From NCBI GenBank assembly GCA_025330725.1, contig JAIWND010000016.1, forward strand, positions 310,001-374,000: 64,000 nucleotides of DNA. Direction: 5' to 3'. A model generated the notes under the pieces. The model saw only the letters and a program-made list of their open reading frames with translations. It ran no database searches and was not told the origin of the DNA. Below, in pieces: positions 1 to 13,613 of this stretch (position 1 is the first letter of the stretch; every line of letters starts with the position of its first letter). The DNA comes from Chlamydoabsidia padenii (Eukaryota; Mucoromycota; Mucoromycetes; Mucorales; Cunninghamellaceae). Both the position numbers and the translations under genes were made by a program.

Positions 1-156
1 TGCTGGTATAAAGATAGGAGAGTTGTGAAAATATAATGATGTGATGATAATATGTACAATTAGGGGAAGCGACAGTAACCATGTAGATGAATCAACATGA
101 ACAAGACATACATGCCTTTCAAATAAAGGAAAAAAAAAAAAGGTTTAGGAGAGAAT

Positions 157-1117
157 CTATGTATAATTTAAGGTGTGATAGGGGTGGTGTTGATAACAGT
201 GGGGTTTGGTTTTTTTAGATGAATAATGTCCCTGAACCCTTTCATGGCGCCGCAAAGCATCCACTCGAGTGAATCTCTTGTTGCATTGCTGACAATAGAC
301 GAATGGGCGGTTTTTCAAATGAATCGATTGATGTCGCACGAGATCATAAGGTCGTTGGAACGTTTGGCCGCAGAGTGTACCATCTCCCACTGGCTGATCA
401 CAGCAATAGATGGATAGTTTTGATCGGGAGGACCAAACTCGGCTGTCGGGATTTGAATACTGAGTGAGGGGGGAGGGCGGTGAAGACGAGGCGGTGGTGG
501 AGGGAGATGAATGGGGACTGAAACTAGGAACATCACTGGGATATGATTTATCATCAATGACAAGGTACGAGTCGAGATCAATACCAGAGTCTTTACGTGG
601 TTGCTTGAAATAGTCATTATGCTCTCCAAGTTCATGCCACCACATTACTTTTGGTTTGATAAGAGGGGCTGAACTGTAATAGGTTTGATGATCAGGTTGA
701 AGTTCCAGAAACAGATCTAGAGTCAGTTGTCGAAGCGAAGAAAAGGCACTTTGAAATGACTCATTATCATGTACATGATACTTGTGATTATTGTCATATA
801 TATAGAGTTTATAATCATGCAAAGTGAATCGACCCTGACGAAAAAAAGAAAAAAAAAAAAAGTTAGCTTTTTTGTCGGGATGTGAATTTGCACATGTTGC
901 ATAAAAGTACCTTTAAAGACCGCTGTAATTCATTCATCAGATCATCATAGGTAGGATAAGGCTGACGATGACAAATTAGCTGAGCTTTTATAAAAGACGT
1001 GTTGTATTTCTTTTGCAAAAGAACTCTATCAAAGGAAAGCCGAGTTAGTCAGTTTCTCCTCATGATTCAATCGATTTTTTTCAAGTACCGAAAATGAAAA
1101 TCAGTTTGACCAGTCAT
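157..1117 (-). CDS. C2H2 zinc-finger protein, 3 exons
   Basis: Probable DNA-binding regulator of about 273 residues. My model has exons 1117-1089, 1025-911 and 834-157, with GT-AG introns of 63 and 76 bp; the frame is continuous across both joins and the ATG at 1117 opens a very short first exon. The N-terminal ~100 residues have no recognised domain (basic start, then a YPTYDDL stretch). A Ser/Pro-rich linker follows. Near the C-terminus are two C2H2 fingers, the first with a long C-x7-C spacing ending QSIH, the second C-x2-C ending RRHERVQGH. The last ~20 residues are His/Tyr-rich. No specific orthologue is recognised. The long last exon is secure; the first exon is the weakest part. Confidence 0.75.
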
Positions 1118-2092
1118 AAAGTAACAAGATCTTACAAGAAGAAAAGAGAGAAGAAAAAGAATCAGTCGCCTTTTCTTAAAAAGATCCCACAGTCTGACTC
1201 TGCATGAACGCTTGAAAGGGGTGGCAACAAGGGCGAAGAAGAAAGTAAAAGGAACATTTATCCGCCTTGTATCGAATAATCCCTGTACATACATATCTGT
1301 CATCTCCTCCTATCCCTTTCAAATGAGGGGAGAATAGAGAAGGAGCGAGAACATGTTACTTGGATCATCTCCTTTTCCATCTTCCTCCGTGGATTGAGAA
1401 GATGCCACCATGTGTTGACTTTGATGCTCATTTGGATGATGAAGTCACCTCTCCTACTCTTAAAGGGGAAAATGAGGTTCATGGCTTTGTCATTGTCATG
1501 TTCAAAAAAAAAAAAAAAAAAAAAAAGAGGTGGGTAAGCGAGGACACTGTTTGTGTGTAACATGTTAGGTGTCATAGTGATGATCATCACTCTACCAGAT
1601 ATATGTACCTTGTCATTGTTACTTCATTTTCATTACCCGAGGAAAACCTTATTGGGATGATCGGCGTAATGCAAAAAGTATAATTTTCAAACCCCGGATC
1701 ATATCTAATTGTCCATTTTTCAAAACGAAGCACACACCCACAAAGACACACATACATACATAGGCGATGTTTTTTTTAAGCCTATTAAAAGGAGAGGGAC
1801 AGAAAAAAAGGAGACATGATGTTTGGCCATCTTTTTTAAAAAGTGTTTTTATTATAGATGATTCATTTTAACAAGGGGGAGAGGACATCAGCGGGGAATA
1901 AACAGTCATGTAAGGTAAACCCGAGGATGAAGATTAGGAGATATATCCAAATAAGGAGGAAGAGGGAAATCAAATAGAAAAAAAAAAAAAAGAGAGAGAG
2001 AGAGAGAGAGAGTAAGAGAGTGGATGTGAATATAAAAGAGTAGGTCTAAACTAACAATGACAAGTAATTAAAAGTAATATGTACATAAAAAT
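1118..2092. other. Intergenic spacer
   Basis: About 975 bp between the zinc-finger gene start and the DENN gene stop. It holds an A24 run near 1505, an A13 run followed by (GA)n near 1980-2013, and a TTTCAAACCCCGG element near 1689. No coding region is supported. Confidence 0.6.
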
Positions 2093-5000
2093 CTAAAATA
2101 GAGTGGAGAGATCAATAGGGAAGCGGTCATCTACATGGATATGGTCCAAGTTGGAGAGATTAGCCTTCAGTACATAATTAGGGCCATCAAGATACTTACA
2201 TATACGGTCAGGTCGGGCTTCTGGTGGTGTGATCCAAATCACTTGTGATACTCTATACGAGTCATCCTAGATAATACAACTCAAGATGGTTAGTTTTGGC
2301 TATTTGTGAGATATTTTACACTAACATTTAAAAAAGGAGTTTCTTCTTTGACAAACTTTAGTTTGGACCGATTTCGTTTCAACTTTATGAATTCATCAAA
2401 CATGAGTATTTCCGGGTCATTCTTGGGTTTGCTGAGACGATCGGTTATAAACTGTGTAAACATTTGTGACCCTGCCAATGTAGACAAGTATGCCTAGAAT
2501 AAAACAAAAAGTGAGTGAGTCTTTTAATTATCATCAAAAGTGTGTTTGATTTTTTTTACCCTTGTTTCCTTGTCAGAATGTTTCAAAAAGGCATCTTTTG
2601 AAAAATATGTCGATGTCCTGTGGTGATGACCAGCTGCATTAGTGTTGAGAAGTACCGACGAGTTGTTGGAGATAGGGTGTTCCATTGGATCCATAAATCC
2701 AGATCTATAACCACATAAGAGAGAAGCAAACATTCGTAAAAGTGAGTCTTGTATCTTGGTTTCGTCAAAACAAGCAGGCAAGCATGGATGGAGGATTTGA
2801 TCTGTGCAGGAATCGTGTGTTACCAAGTGACATTCTATTCACAAAAACAAAGAGTATTGTTAGTAATCAGCTCTATTCCTTTTTGGTTTTTACCTTGACA
2901 TATTCTATAGAGCTCCTGAATAGGTGCACCCTGATCGACATGTTTTCCACAAAGGCACCGATAACCTTGGAAAGAAGGGAGTTCTTGAGGGAAGAGAGTG
3001 ACCATGATATGCCCCTCGATATGTTTGATGTGCCTTGATATCTCACGAGGAGCCCCGTGTTGATAATGTTGATCATAGTTACCATTGGACCCGTAATTCA
3101 TCCCTGTGTTGACTGGAGTGGCTGCGGATATTGTTGATGGTATCGATGCGGTGTAACTTGACGATAAACTAATATGCGATTGTTCTGGTGTATGCTATAA
3201 AATCAAAAAGAAAAAAGAAAAAAAAAAGTTGATAAGTTAGTAAAGACAACTTCCCTTCTTTTAGTTTCTTTTGTATATACACATAAACATACCTGGAATG
3301 CAGCTCTTGGTTTGGACATAGCACCTCCCTGAATTAAAAAGAGATAAAACATGTTGAGCACAGCTTTTTTCTTTTCCATCCCTGATGTCCCACTACCTCC
3401 ACTCCTTTTTTTTTTTGTTTTTTTTTTTTTTTTTTTTGTTTCCCGTACATACCTCTGCTAAAAAAGCCGCATCTTCAACAGGAGTCGGTATTCTTGGTGG
3501 TGGCGGTTCCGACATGCGATTTTGAGTCTTGTAAAGTGATGAGCCATTGTATTCTTTAGTGCTGTTTTGTCCAATGGATTGTGGTTGTAATAGTTTTGGT
3601 GTATTAGCTGGCATAGAGGACCGTTGTTGAGGTCGGTTGCTGTATAAGCTAGCCTGGGTGGTGGGGCTTATAGGAGATGATGCATTGGTGCTGTTGCTAC
3701 TATGTATAGATGATGCTGATGACGGTGATGATGATGCTTGAGGGTTGACAGCCAATTTGGCAAAACTTGGTAGTTGTGGTAATGTTTGCTGTGATAGATC
3801 CGGCGTTCCCATCGGCTGTGACTGGACTGATTCGTTGGAGCTTCGGTTGCTTGTTCCTGAAGAGTTATTGTTCCATAGGCCAGATGATCGAGGTAGTTGC
3901 CATCCCACCTTGGAGCTTGACCAAATAGACGCTGTGTCAGATGAGCTATCAGATAGGCGATTTCTTGATGCAGGCGTTTCAAAGGTTTCTTGTAATTTGG
4001 ATCTGTTGCAAGATAAGAGTAATCGTCCATTAGGAAAGGCCATTTGAACCGACAATGGGACACCGTATGGCACACGACAGCGATTGTGAAGTGGACAATG
4101 TAATTCGAGAGATGCTTGCAATTTCCTTCGTTGTCGTTCAGGTAGCATTGGCGTACGTGTGCTTTGGTGTATAGTGTTACTGTCCAAATTTACAATACAG
4201 GCCTATTTCAATGAATATACAAGTATCGGGTTAGAGACTGCTCGTAAATAGAGAAAGTGATCATATACGCTTACATCATCAGGAGCGGCTTCATCGATAT
4301 CATTCAGATCACCCTGAAAACCAATGATGTAAGGTACGGGAGCCTTGAAAAAGAAACAAGAGTTAGTAAGGACATTGTTGTTCTTTATTATTATTATTAC
4401 CTGAAGACAGTTCAAGAGCCGTTCAGGAAGCAAAGGGATGAAGACGAATTGCCAATAGAAGGGAAACAACAAGTAACGAAATGCTTCACAAGCCAAAGAA
4501 AGCATACCACAATGTTGAGAAAGGAATACCACCTTGCCTTCAGCCAGAAGAGTCTATACAAAGTATTATATCAGCACCATATTCATACCACAATATGTTG
4601 ACCTACTTACCTCCAAAACCACCAAGATCAAATGAGGAGATAATGCCCTGAATATAGGATACAAAGAGAACTAATGATAAGAGAAAGGTTAGTACATCTT
4701 TCCTTCCTTTTATTGTAATAGTGAGTTATTAACCTACGTTCTTTAGCAGTGGTACTTCGTTCATGGCTGGTCTTGATATATACAACGATCGATCGTTAAT
4801 ACTGAGTCCAATTTCAAACCGCCCGGGAGGAGGTACAGGTACTTCGTTGATCAAGTTGGCTATGGCACTAGAGAAAGAAAATAGTTAGTTTCTTGGTATA
4901 ATATAATTTCCTTTTTAAGAGTATATGCGCATGACTTACCTTCCTACATCAATCGAAAAGTCCTTGTTTTTCTTTCCCCGCACGCCCACCACAGAGTCCA

Positions 5001-6833
5001 GCAAGATCTTGATCCAATCCCCATAAAGTTCCAACCAAGGCATTCGACCAAGCACACCTACACTTTTCGGCACCCAGATTTGTTTCGCTGTGCAAGTAGA
5101 CAGTTTGACAGGTTCAAGGAGTTCGGTGTATAACGCGAGACTCTCCCAAGACATCCGTATTTGCTCTTCCAATTCATTTCGTCGTTCCAATATTTCAGCT
5201 GTAGTTGATTTACCAGTCCAGGATGCCAGTTCCATATTGTACTTTTCTTGCTGAAGCAGTTCATGTTCTATTTTTTCTTTAAGATGTTTCCCATATTCAA
5301 CAGTGCTGTTTGTCTAATAAAAAGATGATGGCATTGCTTAGTATCAATCACCTATATCGGGTTATCCCCACCCATCCACATTCTTACCATACAATGGTTT
5401 ATCCAAAATTGAAGAGCTTCATCTACAGGTTCCATCAATTCATCCGGTAAAGGTTCATAAAAAACACAGCAAGTCCCATACCTTGTTGATCCAGAATCAT
5501 CCGTCATAGCCTAAAATCAAGACCAAATGGTTTACAAAGACAAGTCAGTATTAAAATGATGACCAACCAACCTTTCCTCCGTGCACCCCCCTTCATTTTT
5601 TTTTCCCGAACTTACAAAGGAGTGGATTTTTTCAGGTGGAGGTTCGTCACCGTAATATAGAGAGATGTCATGTGGGAAGGAAAACTATGTGAATAATGAT
5701 ATATAAAGGTAACAATAGTAATAATCAAAAAAAAAAAAAAAAAAAAAAAAAAAGTTAATAAAAAGATCTCCTTAAGGGTATACACCCCTTTTAAGGGCAT
5801 ATTACAATGTCTATTCTCTTTGATACCTTACCATGGACAAGTAGGACGGGAATGGGATTGTCGAGTCTTGAGAAGGATACCGCATGAGGACAGTAGGAGG
5901 ATATTTGACATCCAATAAATGAGGTATGGTTGGTTGATCGTCGACCATTGCATTTGACAGTTGCACTTTTTGTTGTTCACTGTTTTTGTCGTCGGAAGTG
6001 GCGGTTGTCGTTTTTGCTGATTGAGACAAAGAGTATTGTCGTTGTCGGCGTTGTGTATGTGTTCGTTTAACTATTTATAGCATTAGAAAGAAGGATGATT
6101 GGTTAGTTCAATTCAAGTAAATATATGGAAAAGGATTACCTGAAGAAGTAATGGAATCCTTCACCCTTTGCCATGAGGTATCGTGTATAGAAGTGCGTTT
6201 TTCTGATCTATTAAGGTAGCCAGTGTTGACACTTGCACGTCTAGATCTTTCTAAAGAAGTTGTTGTTGGGCTAGAAGTTGCAGGAGGATGAGGTTGAGGA
6301 AGTGTGGGACGAGTTGGAATGGATATAACACTACCACGGGCTACATCGCGTTCCTTGTCGAAATTGTCGATTACAGCTTGTACATGATCCATTACACTGG
6401 TCAAGGAATCCGGTTGTTGTTGTTGTTGTTGTTGTAAAGAGGTACCAGTACTGATGGAAGTAACCAATTCGTTGTTGTTTTTTGTCGTTGGTAATACAGG
6501 AAGGCTTTGACCTCTTTTGCGAGCAAGACCGCCAGGAGCCAAAGTTGAATTAATAAGATCTGTGTTGTCCGTATTAGAGGTGGTGCTTGGTGGTGGGCCT
6601 CGAGGTAAATTTGAGCTTGATGGAGTTGTGTCAATAGTAGATGAAGTCATTGAAACAGTCTTAGAAGTGGTGGTAGCAGCCGCAGAGTTTTCTTGGTTGT
6701 TGTAGTAAGTAGCGTCGGCATCAGTAGTTTGTCCATTTTTCACAGAATTATAAGTAGATAAAAGATCGACATCACGAAGACCTGTTACAAAGAAGTAGTC
6801 AGCTACCGTAGACTGGGTAGAACTAACTGCCAT
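2093..6833 (-). CDS. DENN-domain protein (probable Rab GEF), 15 exons
   Basis: Tripartite DENN protein of about 1204 residues; the family acts as guanine-nucleotide exchange factors for Rab GTPases at membranes. Exons: 6833-6140, 6070-5832, 5684-5616, 5510-5388, 5313-4940, 4867-4738, 4670-4611, 4553-4401, 4343-4275, 4202-3453, 3328-3293, 3194-2894, 2834-2560, 2493-2326, 2266-2093; all joins keep frame. uDENN starts at once (VADYFFVTGLRD, residues ~9-20), is split by a ~260-residue Ser/Thr/Gln-rich insertion and resumes at YPPTVLMRYP. cDENN (~535-645) has the LSPHLILVVLETLLAEGKVV helix pair and FPFYWQFVFIPLLPERLL. dDENN lies at ~1000-1130 with LLRMFASLLCGYR. A Cys/His-rich C1-like segment (CLC..CQECHLVTHDSC) sits between cDENN and dDENN. 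The ATG at 6833 is preferred over an upstream in-frame TTG. Confidence 0.85.
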
Positions 6834-7453
6834 TCTTTGAAACAATAAAAAAGAATAAAATGATGAAGGAAGAAGAAGAAGAGTAGCTGTTGTTGTTTTT
6901 TTCTTTAGCGGTTTTTATTGTGAAAATCGAGCCTTTGTCAGTCCGCTGATCGGCGGGACTTAAAAAATGACTTGTATCATGCAAAAGGAACTTAATTGAA
7001 GGGCACAGATGTCACTCGAGTGAGGTGAGGGAGTGGACCATGTTGGACCGAGTATCTTGATTACATTACAGAACCCAAACTCAGTTGTACACAACAACAG
7101 CTAGCTCAGTTTCTTGATTACTTCGTAAATCTTCGTATCAATACACAGTTACAATGAACTCTTTCTTTACATAAAAAGAGTCTACAATGATCCAAGTTTA
7201 TTCATAGCATACCAGAGCAATACTATATTATTTGTATCAAACTTGATACAATGATAATAACACATCACAACCATTATGGTCACTATCACCAGGGCATTCC
7301 CTAGAGGATCACTTTGCTTATCCATCATCAATCATATTGTATTACAGTGTAGAGACTTTTACTTTATTAGTTTGAAATAAATAAATAAAAAGAGGGGTGT
7401 ACATATATACAAGGGGTAGTAATCAATAACTATACTAGTTTCTATGTCTATTA
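6834..7453. other. Intergenic: DENN promoter and 3' flank of the Emi1-like gene
   Basis: The part next to 6833 is the DENN promoter; GGCGGGACTTAAAAAAT at 6952-6968 is a variant of the recurrent promoter element, about 120 bp upstream of the ATG. The remainder is AT-rich with AAATAAATAAATAAA at 7374-7391. No coding region seen. Confidence 0.5.
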
Positions 7454-7954
7454 CTAAACACGAAGTTCCCATACATCTTCTGAGCTTCGTTGTTTTTGCT
7501 TTTCCAGTCGTTTTTCTTCTTCCCTTTTGCGAATCATGGCCTAATACAAAAACATATAAATAAAATTAGTTAGTCGGTGTCATTATAGAGTAGTTATTAG
7601 ATCTGTTGCACTTACATCAGCGACACTAGCAGACTTGGTTTTAGTTGACAAGCAAAACTTAAAGTCATCGTATTTCGCACCACAGTCTTTTTTGGATCCA
7701 TATCGATAATAGTTAAGAGCTTGAGATCTTAAGGCTAGAAGGCAATAAAAAGAAGAAGAAGAAAGTTAGTTTTTGTTTGCAGGTTTACAAAGCAGTTTTT
7801 TTTTTTTTTTATCTTTACAATAACATTGCCAAACCTGGTTAAAAGCATCAGAAGCACTACAGGTTGTGAATTCTTTTCCTTGATTGTTTTCGATTTCTTC
7901 AAAGAAGGCGGCGGTATCTTCATCATGTGTGTTATCTACTGGTGGAGGTACCAT
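7454..7954 (-). CDS. Emi1/DUF3128-type small cysteine-motif protein
   Basis: Small protein of 113 residues, exons 7954-7819, 7734-7616, 7540-7454. The spliced centre reads QVWQCYSLRSQALNYYRYG then DCGAKYDDFKFC. This is the pattern of the DUF3128 family, which includes yeast early-meiotic-induction protein Emi1: a Cys-Tyr next to the first splice junction, a YYRYG block and a C-x9-C pair. The C-terminus is a basic, Glu/Lys-rich helix. Molecular function in the family is poorly defined; an intermembrane-space-like twin-cysteine helix is possible but not shown. The ORF read through intron 1 without splicing is an artefact because the family block is only restored by splicing. It is transcribed away from the flippase, with a 662-bp shared upstream region. 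Confidence 0.8.
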
Positions 7955-8616
7955 GACGTTTGTTGATTTATATGGGTCAAAGTGAGAAAGGGAAAGAAAA
8001 CAAAAATAAAAATAAAATTCAACTGGTCAGCCCGGCGGCGATTAAAAAAAAGAGAGAGAGAGAGAGAGGATGCCGAAACTATAAAAAAAAAAAAATAGAG
8101 GGGTTAAATTTTTGCTCCTGTTCTATTCATTTACTTTAGCACTGCTTATATATATATGATTGTCGAGATACTAATGCATCGGCTTCATGATAGTCAGTGG
8201 GGCTAAGATTCTGAACAGCGGAGCCACGTGTTCGGGGCTTCAAATTGGTTTCCCTGATCAAGTAGCAGTAAAAGCAGATAAAAGATGTAAGGCATGGCGG
8301 GGGGTTGTTTTTTTTTTTCAAAAAAAGAACATTTGTTGAAGATTGTATAATGATTGTGATGGGGTATTCTGTTCTCACTACTTTTAAAAGGTAAACTTAA
8401 CGACTTGGGCTCTATAATGAGCAGTTTGATAATTCTAACTCCGACTTATATCCCCTTTATTTGAACTTTTTTTTGATTTTAAACCTTTTCTCGTCTTTCT
8501 TCCCAAGCCCCGTCTCTATTTATTCTTCCTCTTTTTATATCTAAAGAATCCCTTTCCATTCCTTTTGCTACTCTTATTCCACCTTTTAATCTTATAACCA
8601 TCCACACCCACCAACA
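7955..8616. promoter_or_regulatory. Divergent upstream region, Emi1-like (-) / flippase (+)
   Basis: 662 bp between two divergent starts. It contains (AG)n at about 8051-8069, A13 near 8081, a CGGCGGCGATTAAA segment at 8033-8046, and a C/T-rich stretch at 8465-8590 leading to the CACCAACAATGG start context of the flippase. No gene seen. Confidence 0.5.
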
Positions 8617-11600
8617 ATGGCTCGAAAGCTTCTGCCTAAAGGAAAGACAAAGACAAAAAGTGCTTTCCCCACCGCTTCAACCGAACGAAGAACCATCTAC
8701 GTCAACATGGATATGCCGCCTGACGAATTAGACGACTATGGTCAACCTACTCGTAGCTTCATTGGCAACAAAATTCGAACAGCAAAATATACTTGGTACA
8801 CCTTTTTACCCAAAAACTTGTTTGAACAGTTTAGAGGGATTGCCAACCTTTACTTTTTATTCCTGGTCATCCTTCAAATGTTCCCTCTATTCAGCACTTC
8901 GGCATCACCCATCCTGGTCATTTTACCTTTGGCTGCCATTCTCATTCTTACTGGTGTCAAGGATGCTTTGGAAGACAATAAACGACATAAAACGGATCAA
9001 GGTGTAAACAAGGCTACCACTTGGACCTTATCTGGTTGGACAAATGTCAATATTCCTATTTATAAAGTGGCTCGTTGGCGGCGATGGATTCATGCTACCC
9101 GATCTTGGCTTAAATCACTCTTGAATCCATTTCGGCGGCGTGACAACCATTTCGACGGCGATGATTACGACAATAGTAACGACGATCATCAGCATTCTCT
9201 CAACCGTGAACGAACGAACCAGTCCATCATATCTTCAACTCCTACCATACAAATCCCACAACCAACATCACCCATCTCTTCTCTTCGACAGACTATTCGA
9301 TCCAGCACCACATCATTCAGTCGTGTCTTCCAACGAAACCAACCTTATCGACCGGGACTAGTGCCACATTCAGTGTTGCGGAAAAAGAAGAACAAGAACA
9401 AGAAAACACAGAAATCTCCTCCACCAACCAAGAAGAAACGACATGAAATGGATCGACGATGGAAACGGACTCTATGGCAAGATCTACAAGTGGGTGATTT
9501 TGTCTTTTTACGAGATGATGATCCTGTACCTGCTGATATGGTGGTACTCTCGACGTCGGAGATTGATGGTTTATGCTATGTGGAAACTCAGAACTTGGAT
9601 GGTGAAACGAATCTCAAGATCAAACATGGACTACAAGCAACAAGTGATATCAATCGACCTGAAGACTGCGATGGATCTAGTTTTTATATAGAAAGTGAAC
9701 CTCCTCATGCCAATCTCTACTCTTATAATGGTGTACTCAAATGGAAAATATCAAGCATGGATCAGATTGACGAAGAAGACGAAGATGACGATGAAGATGA
9801 CGATAGTAGCAACAAGAATGATGGAGTCTCACTAAAACCACCAGACAACAACTATTCAGCAACTAGTCAACAACAACAACAATCTATAAATGATGTCTCT
9901 CATGAAAAGACCGAAGCAATCACCAGTAGCAGTGTCCTTTTGCGTGGTTGTGTCTTGCGAAACACAGATTGGGTTATTGGCTTGGTCTTATTTACTGGGA
10001 ATGAAACCAAAATCATGTTAAACTCTGGAAAAACGCCAAGCAAGCGTAGTAAAATGGAGAAGGCGACAAATCCTCACGTAAGTTGGAACATTTGTAGTAC
10101 AAACTAAATATATGTACTAGTTACTAACCGCACAGTTTCCCTTTTTTCTCTTTTTAGGTCATAGCCAATTTTATCCTACTATTTGTTTTATGCTTGATAT
10201 GCTCTATTGCCGCAAGTGTTGTTTACTCAAGCCACACCTCCTCGACTTACTTTGAACGCCCGGATGCTGAAAGCGCTGCTATGGAAGGCTTCCTCACATT
10301 TTGGTAAGTTGTCAAAAAACATCCCTTGTTATGAAAATCATGCTTGGTACTAACTTTTTATTTTTTATTTTTTTATGTCAATTTAGGACTACTCTTGTCA
10401 TTTATCAAAACATTATTCCCATCTCACTGTATATATCCGTCCAGATAGTGAAAACTGCTGCTGTAAGTTACTCATTCACCCTAAATCGAACGGTCCTTTA
10501 CTGACCTCTTATATATAGGCATACTTTATTCATACCGACATCGATTTGTACAATGACCGACTTGATCAGCCATGTATACCGAAAACGTGGAATATATCTG
10601 ACGATCTCGGGCAGATCGAATACATCTTCTCTGACAAGACTGGTACTCTGACTCAAAACATTATGGAATTCCGAAGATGTACGATCAATGGTGTTATTTA
10701 TGGACTTGGTGAAACTGAAGCTTCTGTTGGTGCCCAACTTCGCGATCAAGTGGATACTGATGGGTATGAAGAAATGGGCGAAGAAACAACACGTATATCT
10801 GATCATTTGGACCTCGAGAAAGCCAGGCGGGACATGTTACGGAAACAAGCATCTCTCTTTGAACATCACTATATCAACACAAAATCATCTTTTGTCGATC
10901 CCAAGCTATACGATGATTTGGCTCGAAACGACATACAATCTCAATCGGTGGTCCACTTTTTTTCTGCCTTGGCATTATGTCATACTGTCATTGCCGAAGT
11001 GCCTGACCCTGATAAACCCTATGAAATTGTATACAAGGCACAATCTCCTGACGAAGCAGCATTGGTGGCAACAGCAAGAGATGTCGGGTTTACTTTTGTC
11101 GCCCGTGAACAAGATACGATGATTATGGATGCTATGGGTGAGCGACGGGAAATGACGCTATTACACGTCTTGGAATTCAATTCGACTCGAAAACGGATGA
11201 GTGTTATCATGCGTGGTGGTGATGGACGTGTGGTGCTAATCTGCAAAGGTGCCGACTCTGTAATCTATGAACGACTGGATATGGATCCTGGTAATGTGAC
11301 ACTGGAACAACAACTCATGCGGAACAATACGTTGAAGGATCTGGCAACATTTGCGAACGAAGGCTTACGGACTCTCTGTATTGCAAGTCGGGTATTGGAC
11401 GAAGATGAATATCAGGATTGGGCTGCGCGATATAAAGAAGCTTCCAACAGCATTCACAACCGGGAAGAACAAATGGAAAACGTATGTGAAGACATTGAGC
11501 AACACTTGACTCTTATTGGCGGTACTGCTATTGAAGACAAACTACAAGAAGGTGTACCTGATACGATTGCTGTGTTGGCCAAGGCTGGAATCAAAATCTG

Positions 11601-13613
11601 GGTGCTGACAGGGGACAAGATTGAAACTGCGATCAATATTGGGTTTGCCTGTAATCTTCTGACCAAGGACATGCTACTTTTAAGTGTCAATGCTCGGGAT
11701 GAACAAGAAACTCTGGAACAGCTGCGAAACTCTCAAAATCAAGTGGATCACGTCTCGGGAAATCAAAAATGTGCATTGGTTATTGATGGTGAATCTTTAA
11801 AGTTTGCATTGGAGGCGCCTGCCCGAGAAGAACTACTCCGATTGGGTACACAATGCATGGCGGTGGTGTGCTGTCGTGTCAGTCCTATGCAAAAGGCCAA
11901 GGTGGTGAATCTTGTCAAGAAGGGTCTCAAGGTGATGACACTCTCTATTGGTGATGGCGCAAATGATGTCTCGATGATTCAAGAAGCTAATGTTGGGGTG
12001 GGGATCTCTGGAGAAGAAGGACGTCAAGCTGTGATGGCTTCTGATTATGCCATTGCTCAATTCCGGTACCTCAGCAAACTTCTTCTGGTGCATGGTCGTT
12101 GGTCTTACTTGCGTACCTCGGAAATGATTTTGACCTTTTTTTACAAGAACATCATGTGGACATTGGTATTGTTTTGGTATCAAATCTTTTGTGGGTAAGT
12201 TGTAGAATAAAATGGGGCTGGCGGGGATTTGAATGTGTCTTAACGCCGTGTTTTATCTCTTTTAGATTCTCGGGTACAATGATGTTTGATTACTCATATA
12301 TTACATTGTATAATCTGGTATTTACATCTCTCCCCTGTATCTTTGCTGGTGTATTGGATCAAGATCTTAAAGCCGAATACTCATTCAAGTTTCCACAATT
12401 GTATCTTATGGGTATCCGCAACGACAAGTTTAAACGATCAAGATTTTATTTGACGGTGTTTGATGCTATCTATCAGTCAGCCATCTGCTTCGGTGTGCCT
12501 TATCTTATCTTTATTGGTGGAAAGATGAGCAGATCTGGATACGACACAGAAGGCGTCTACGAACTCGGGACTTTTATTGCGGGTATTGCGGTGATTATTG
12601 CTAATGCATTGGTGGGCTTTACTATCTTTAGCTGGACTTGGGTGATGGTGCTGGTTATAGTCATATCTTCGGCAACTTTTTTTATCTGGACTGGTATTTA
12701 TGCTCAAATCATGACCTTTACATTCTATGGCGAAGACATACTCTTTCGGGAAGGTGCGTTTTGGCTCTGCTTGATTATCACCTTTGCAATATGTATGCTA
12801 CCTCGTTTCATTACCAAATACTATCTGCACATGGAACGACCCTTTGACAATGACATTATCCGGGAAATTGTTCTTTGCAACAAGAACAATTCTAATGACA
12901 TCGAACAACGTCCTCACACAAACTTTTCACCCTGGGAAAGTTTGAAACACAAGACACATCAAGGTAAAACACTGGTTGAACTGGAGGAAGAAATGCCCAT
13001 CACTCTGGTACGAACACAAAGCGATCTATCACGCCAAGACAACCTTCAGTCAATCCAACAAGATACAACAACAACAATAACAACAACACAAGACGAGACA
13101 ATGATCAACACAATGACGGAGGCAGAATACCACAATGTGTATGTACCAACCGAACCCACACCAGCTCATCCACGTATCGATCGATCGGGCACAGGCACCT
13201 CTGGCAAAAGTGAAATCATGTACATGCGATCTGGGAAACGGGCATCATTCACCGGGTTTGCCTATTCATCGGATGATGCGTCTGCCTTTGATGCACATAG
13301 GAAATCTGTCTATCGGGTTCGGCGACGAAGTAGTGGATCTGATCAACGACACCGGCTACGCAACTCTTATGTTGACACTGTACTAACTCCTCCGAATCAA
13401 GAATCACCATCACATGGCGGTAAAGAACAAGACTGGATGCCTTTGGATGGATTCAAGCTACGACGATACGAAACTGAACCTGATCCTCACCAATTGACAA
13501 AAAAGGCTGCACCAAGCTTACATTGGGTCCGCGCCGTTAAACAACGTATGGCCACTTCGACTTCTCGGCCTTCTGTCTCTGATGATCATGAATTGGTGGA
13601 TATCTCTCATTAG
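8617..13613 (+). CDS. P4-ATPase phospholipid flippase (Dnf/Drs2 group)
   Basis: Aminophospholipid-translocating ATPase of about 1568 residues that moves phospholipids from the outer/lumenal to the cytosolic leaflet. Exons: 8617-10077, 10158-10303, 10387-10462, 10519-12194, 12266-13613. Seen in order: the N-terminal FEQFRGIANLYFL of TM1-2; actuator motif DGET at ~328-331; the PISL motif of TM4 (IIPISLYIS), diagnostic of P4-ATPases; phosphorylation site DKTGT with D600; KGAD with nucleotide-site Lys ~804; hinge TGDKIETA; and GDGANDV at ~1039-1045, followed by the C-terminal membrane block. The RTIYVN start resembles yeast Dnf1/2 more than Drs2. A ~130-residue basic, Ser-rich insertion lies between TM2 and the actuator domain, and a long Asp/Glu and Gln-rich loop follows DGET. 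A CDC50-type beta-subunit would be expected elsewhere in the genome. Confidence 0.95.

Noticed and set aside
315..635. 106-codon minus-strand frame overlapping the C2H2 gene
   Set aside because: Shadow frame over the Ser/Pro-rich linker; it lacks the fingers and has no splice partner.
4611..4670. Alternative acceptor near 4648 for DENN exon 7
   Set aside because: It puts exon 8 out of frame. The acceptor at 4671-4672 gives a continuous cDENN core (YPIFRALSPHLILVV).
9140..9361. Overlapping frames inside flippase exon 1
   Set aside because: Shadows of the low-complexity insertion; the flippase frame is continuous.
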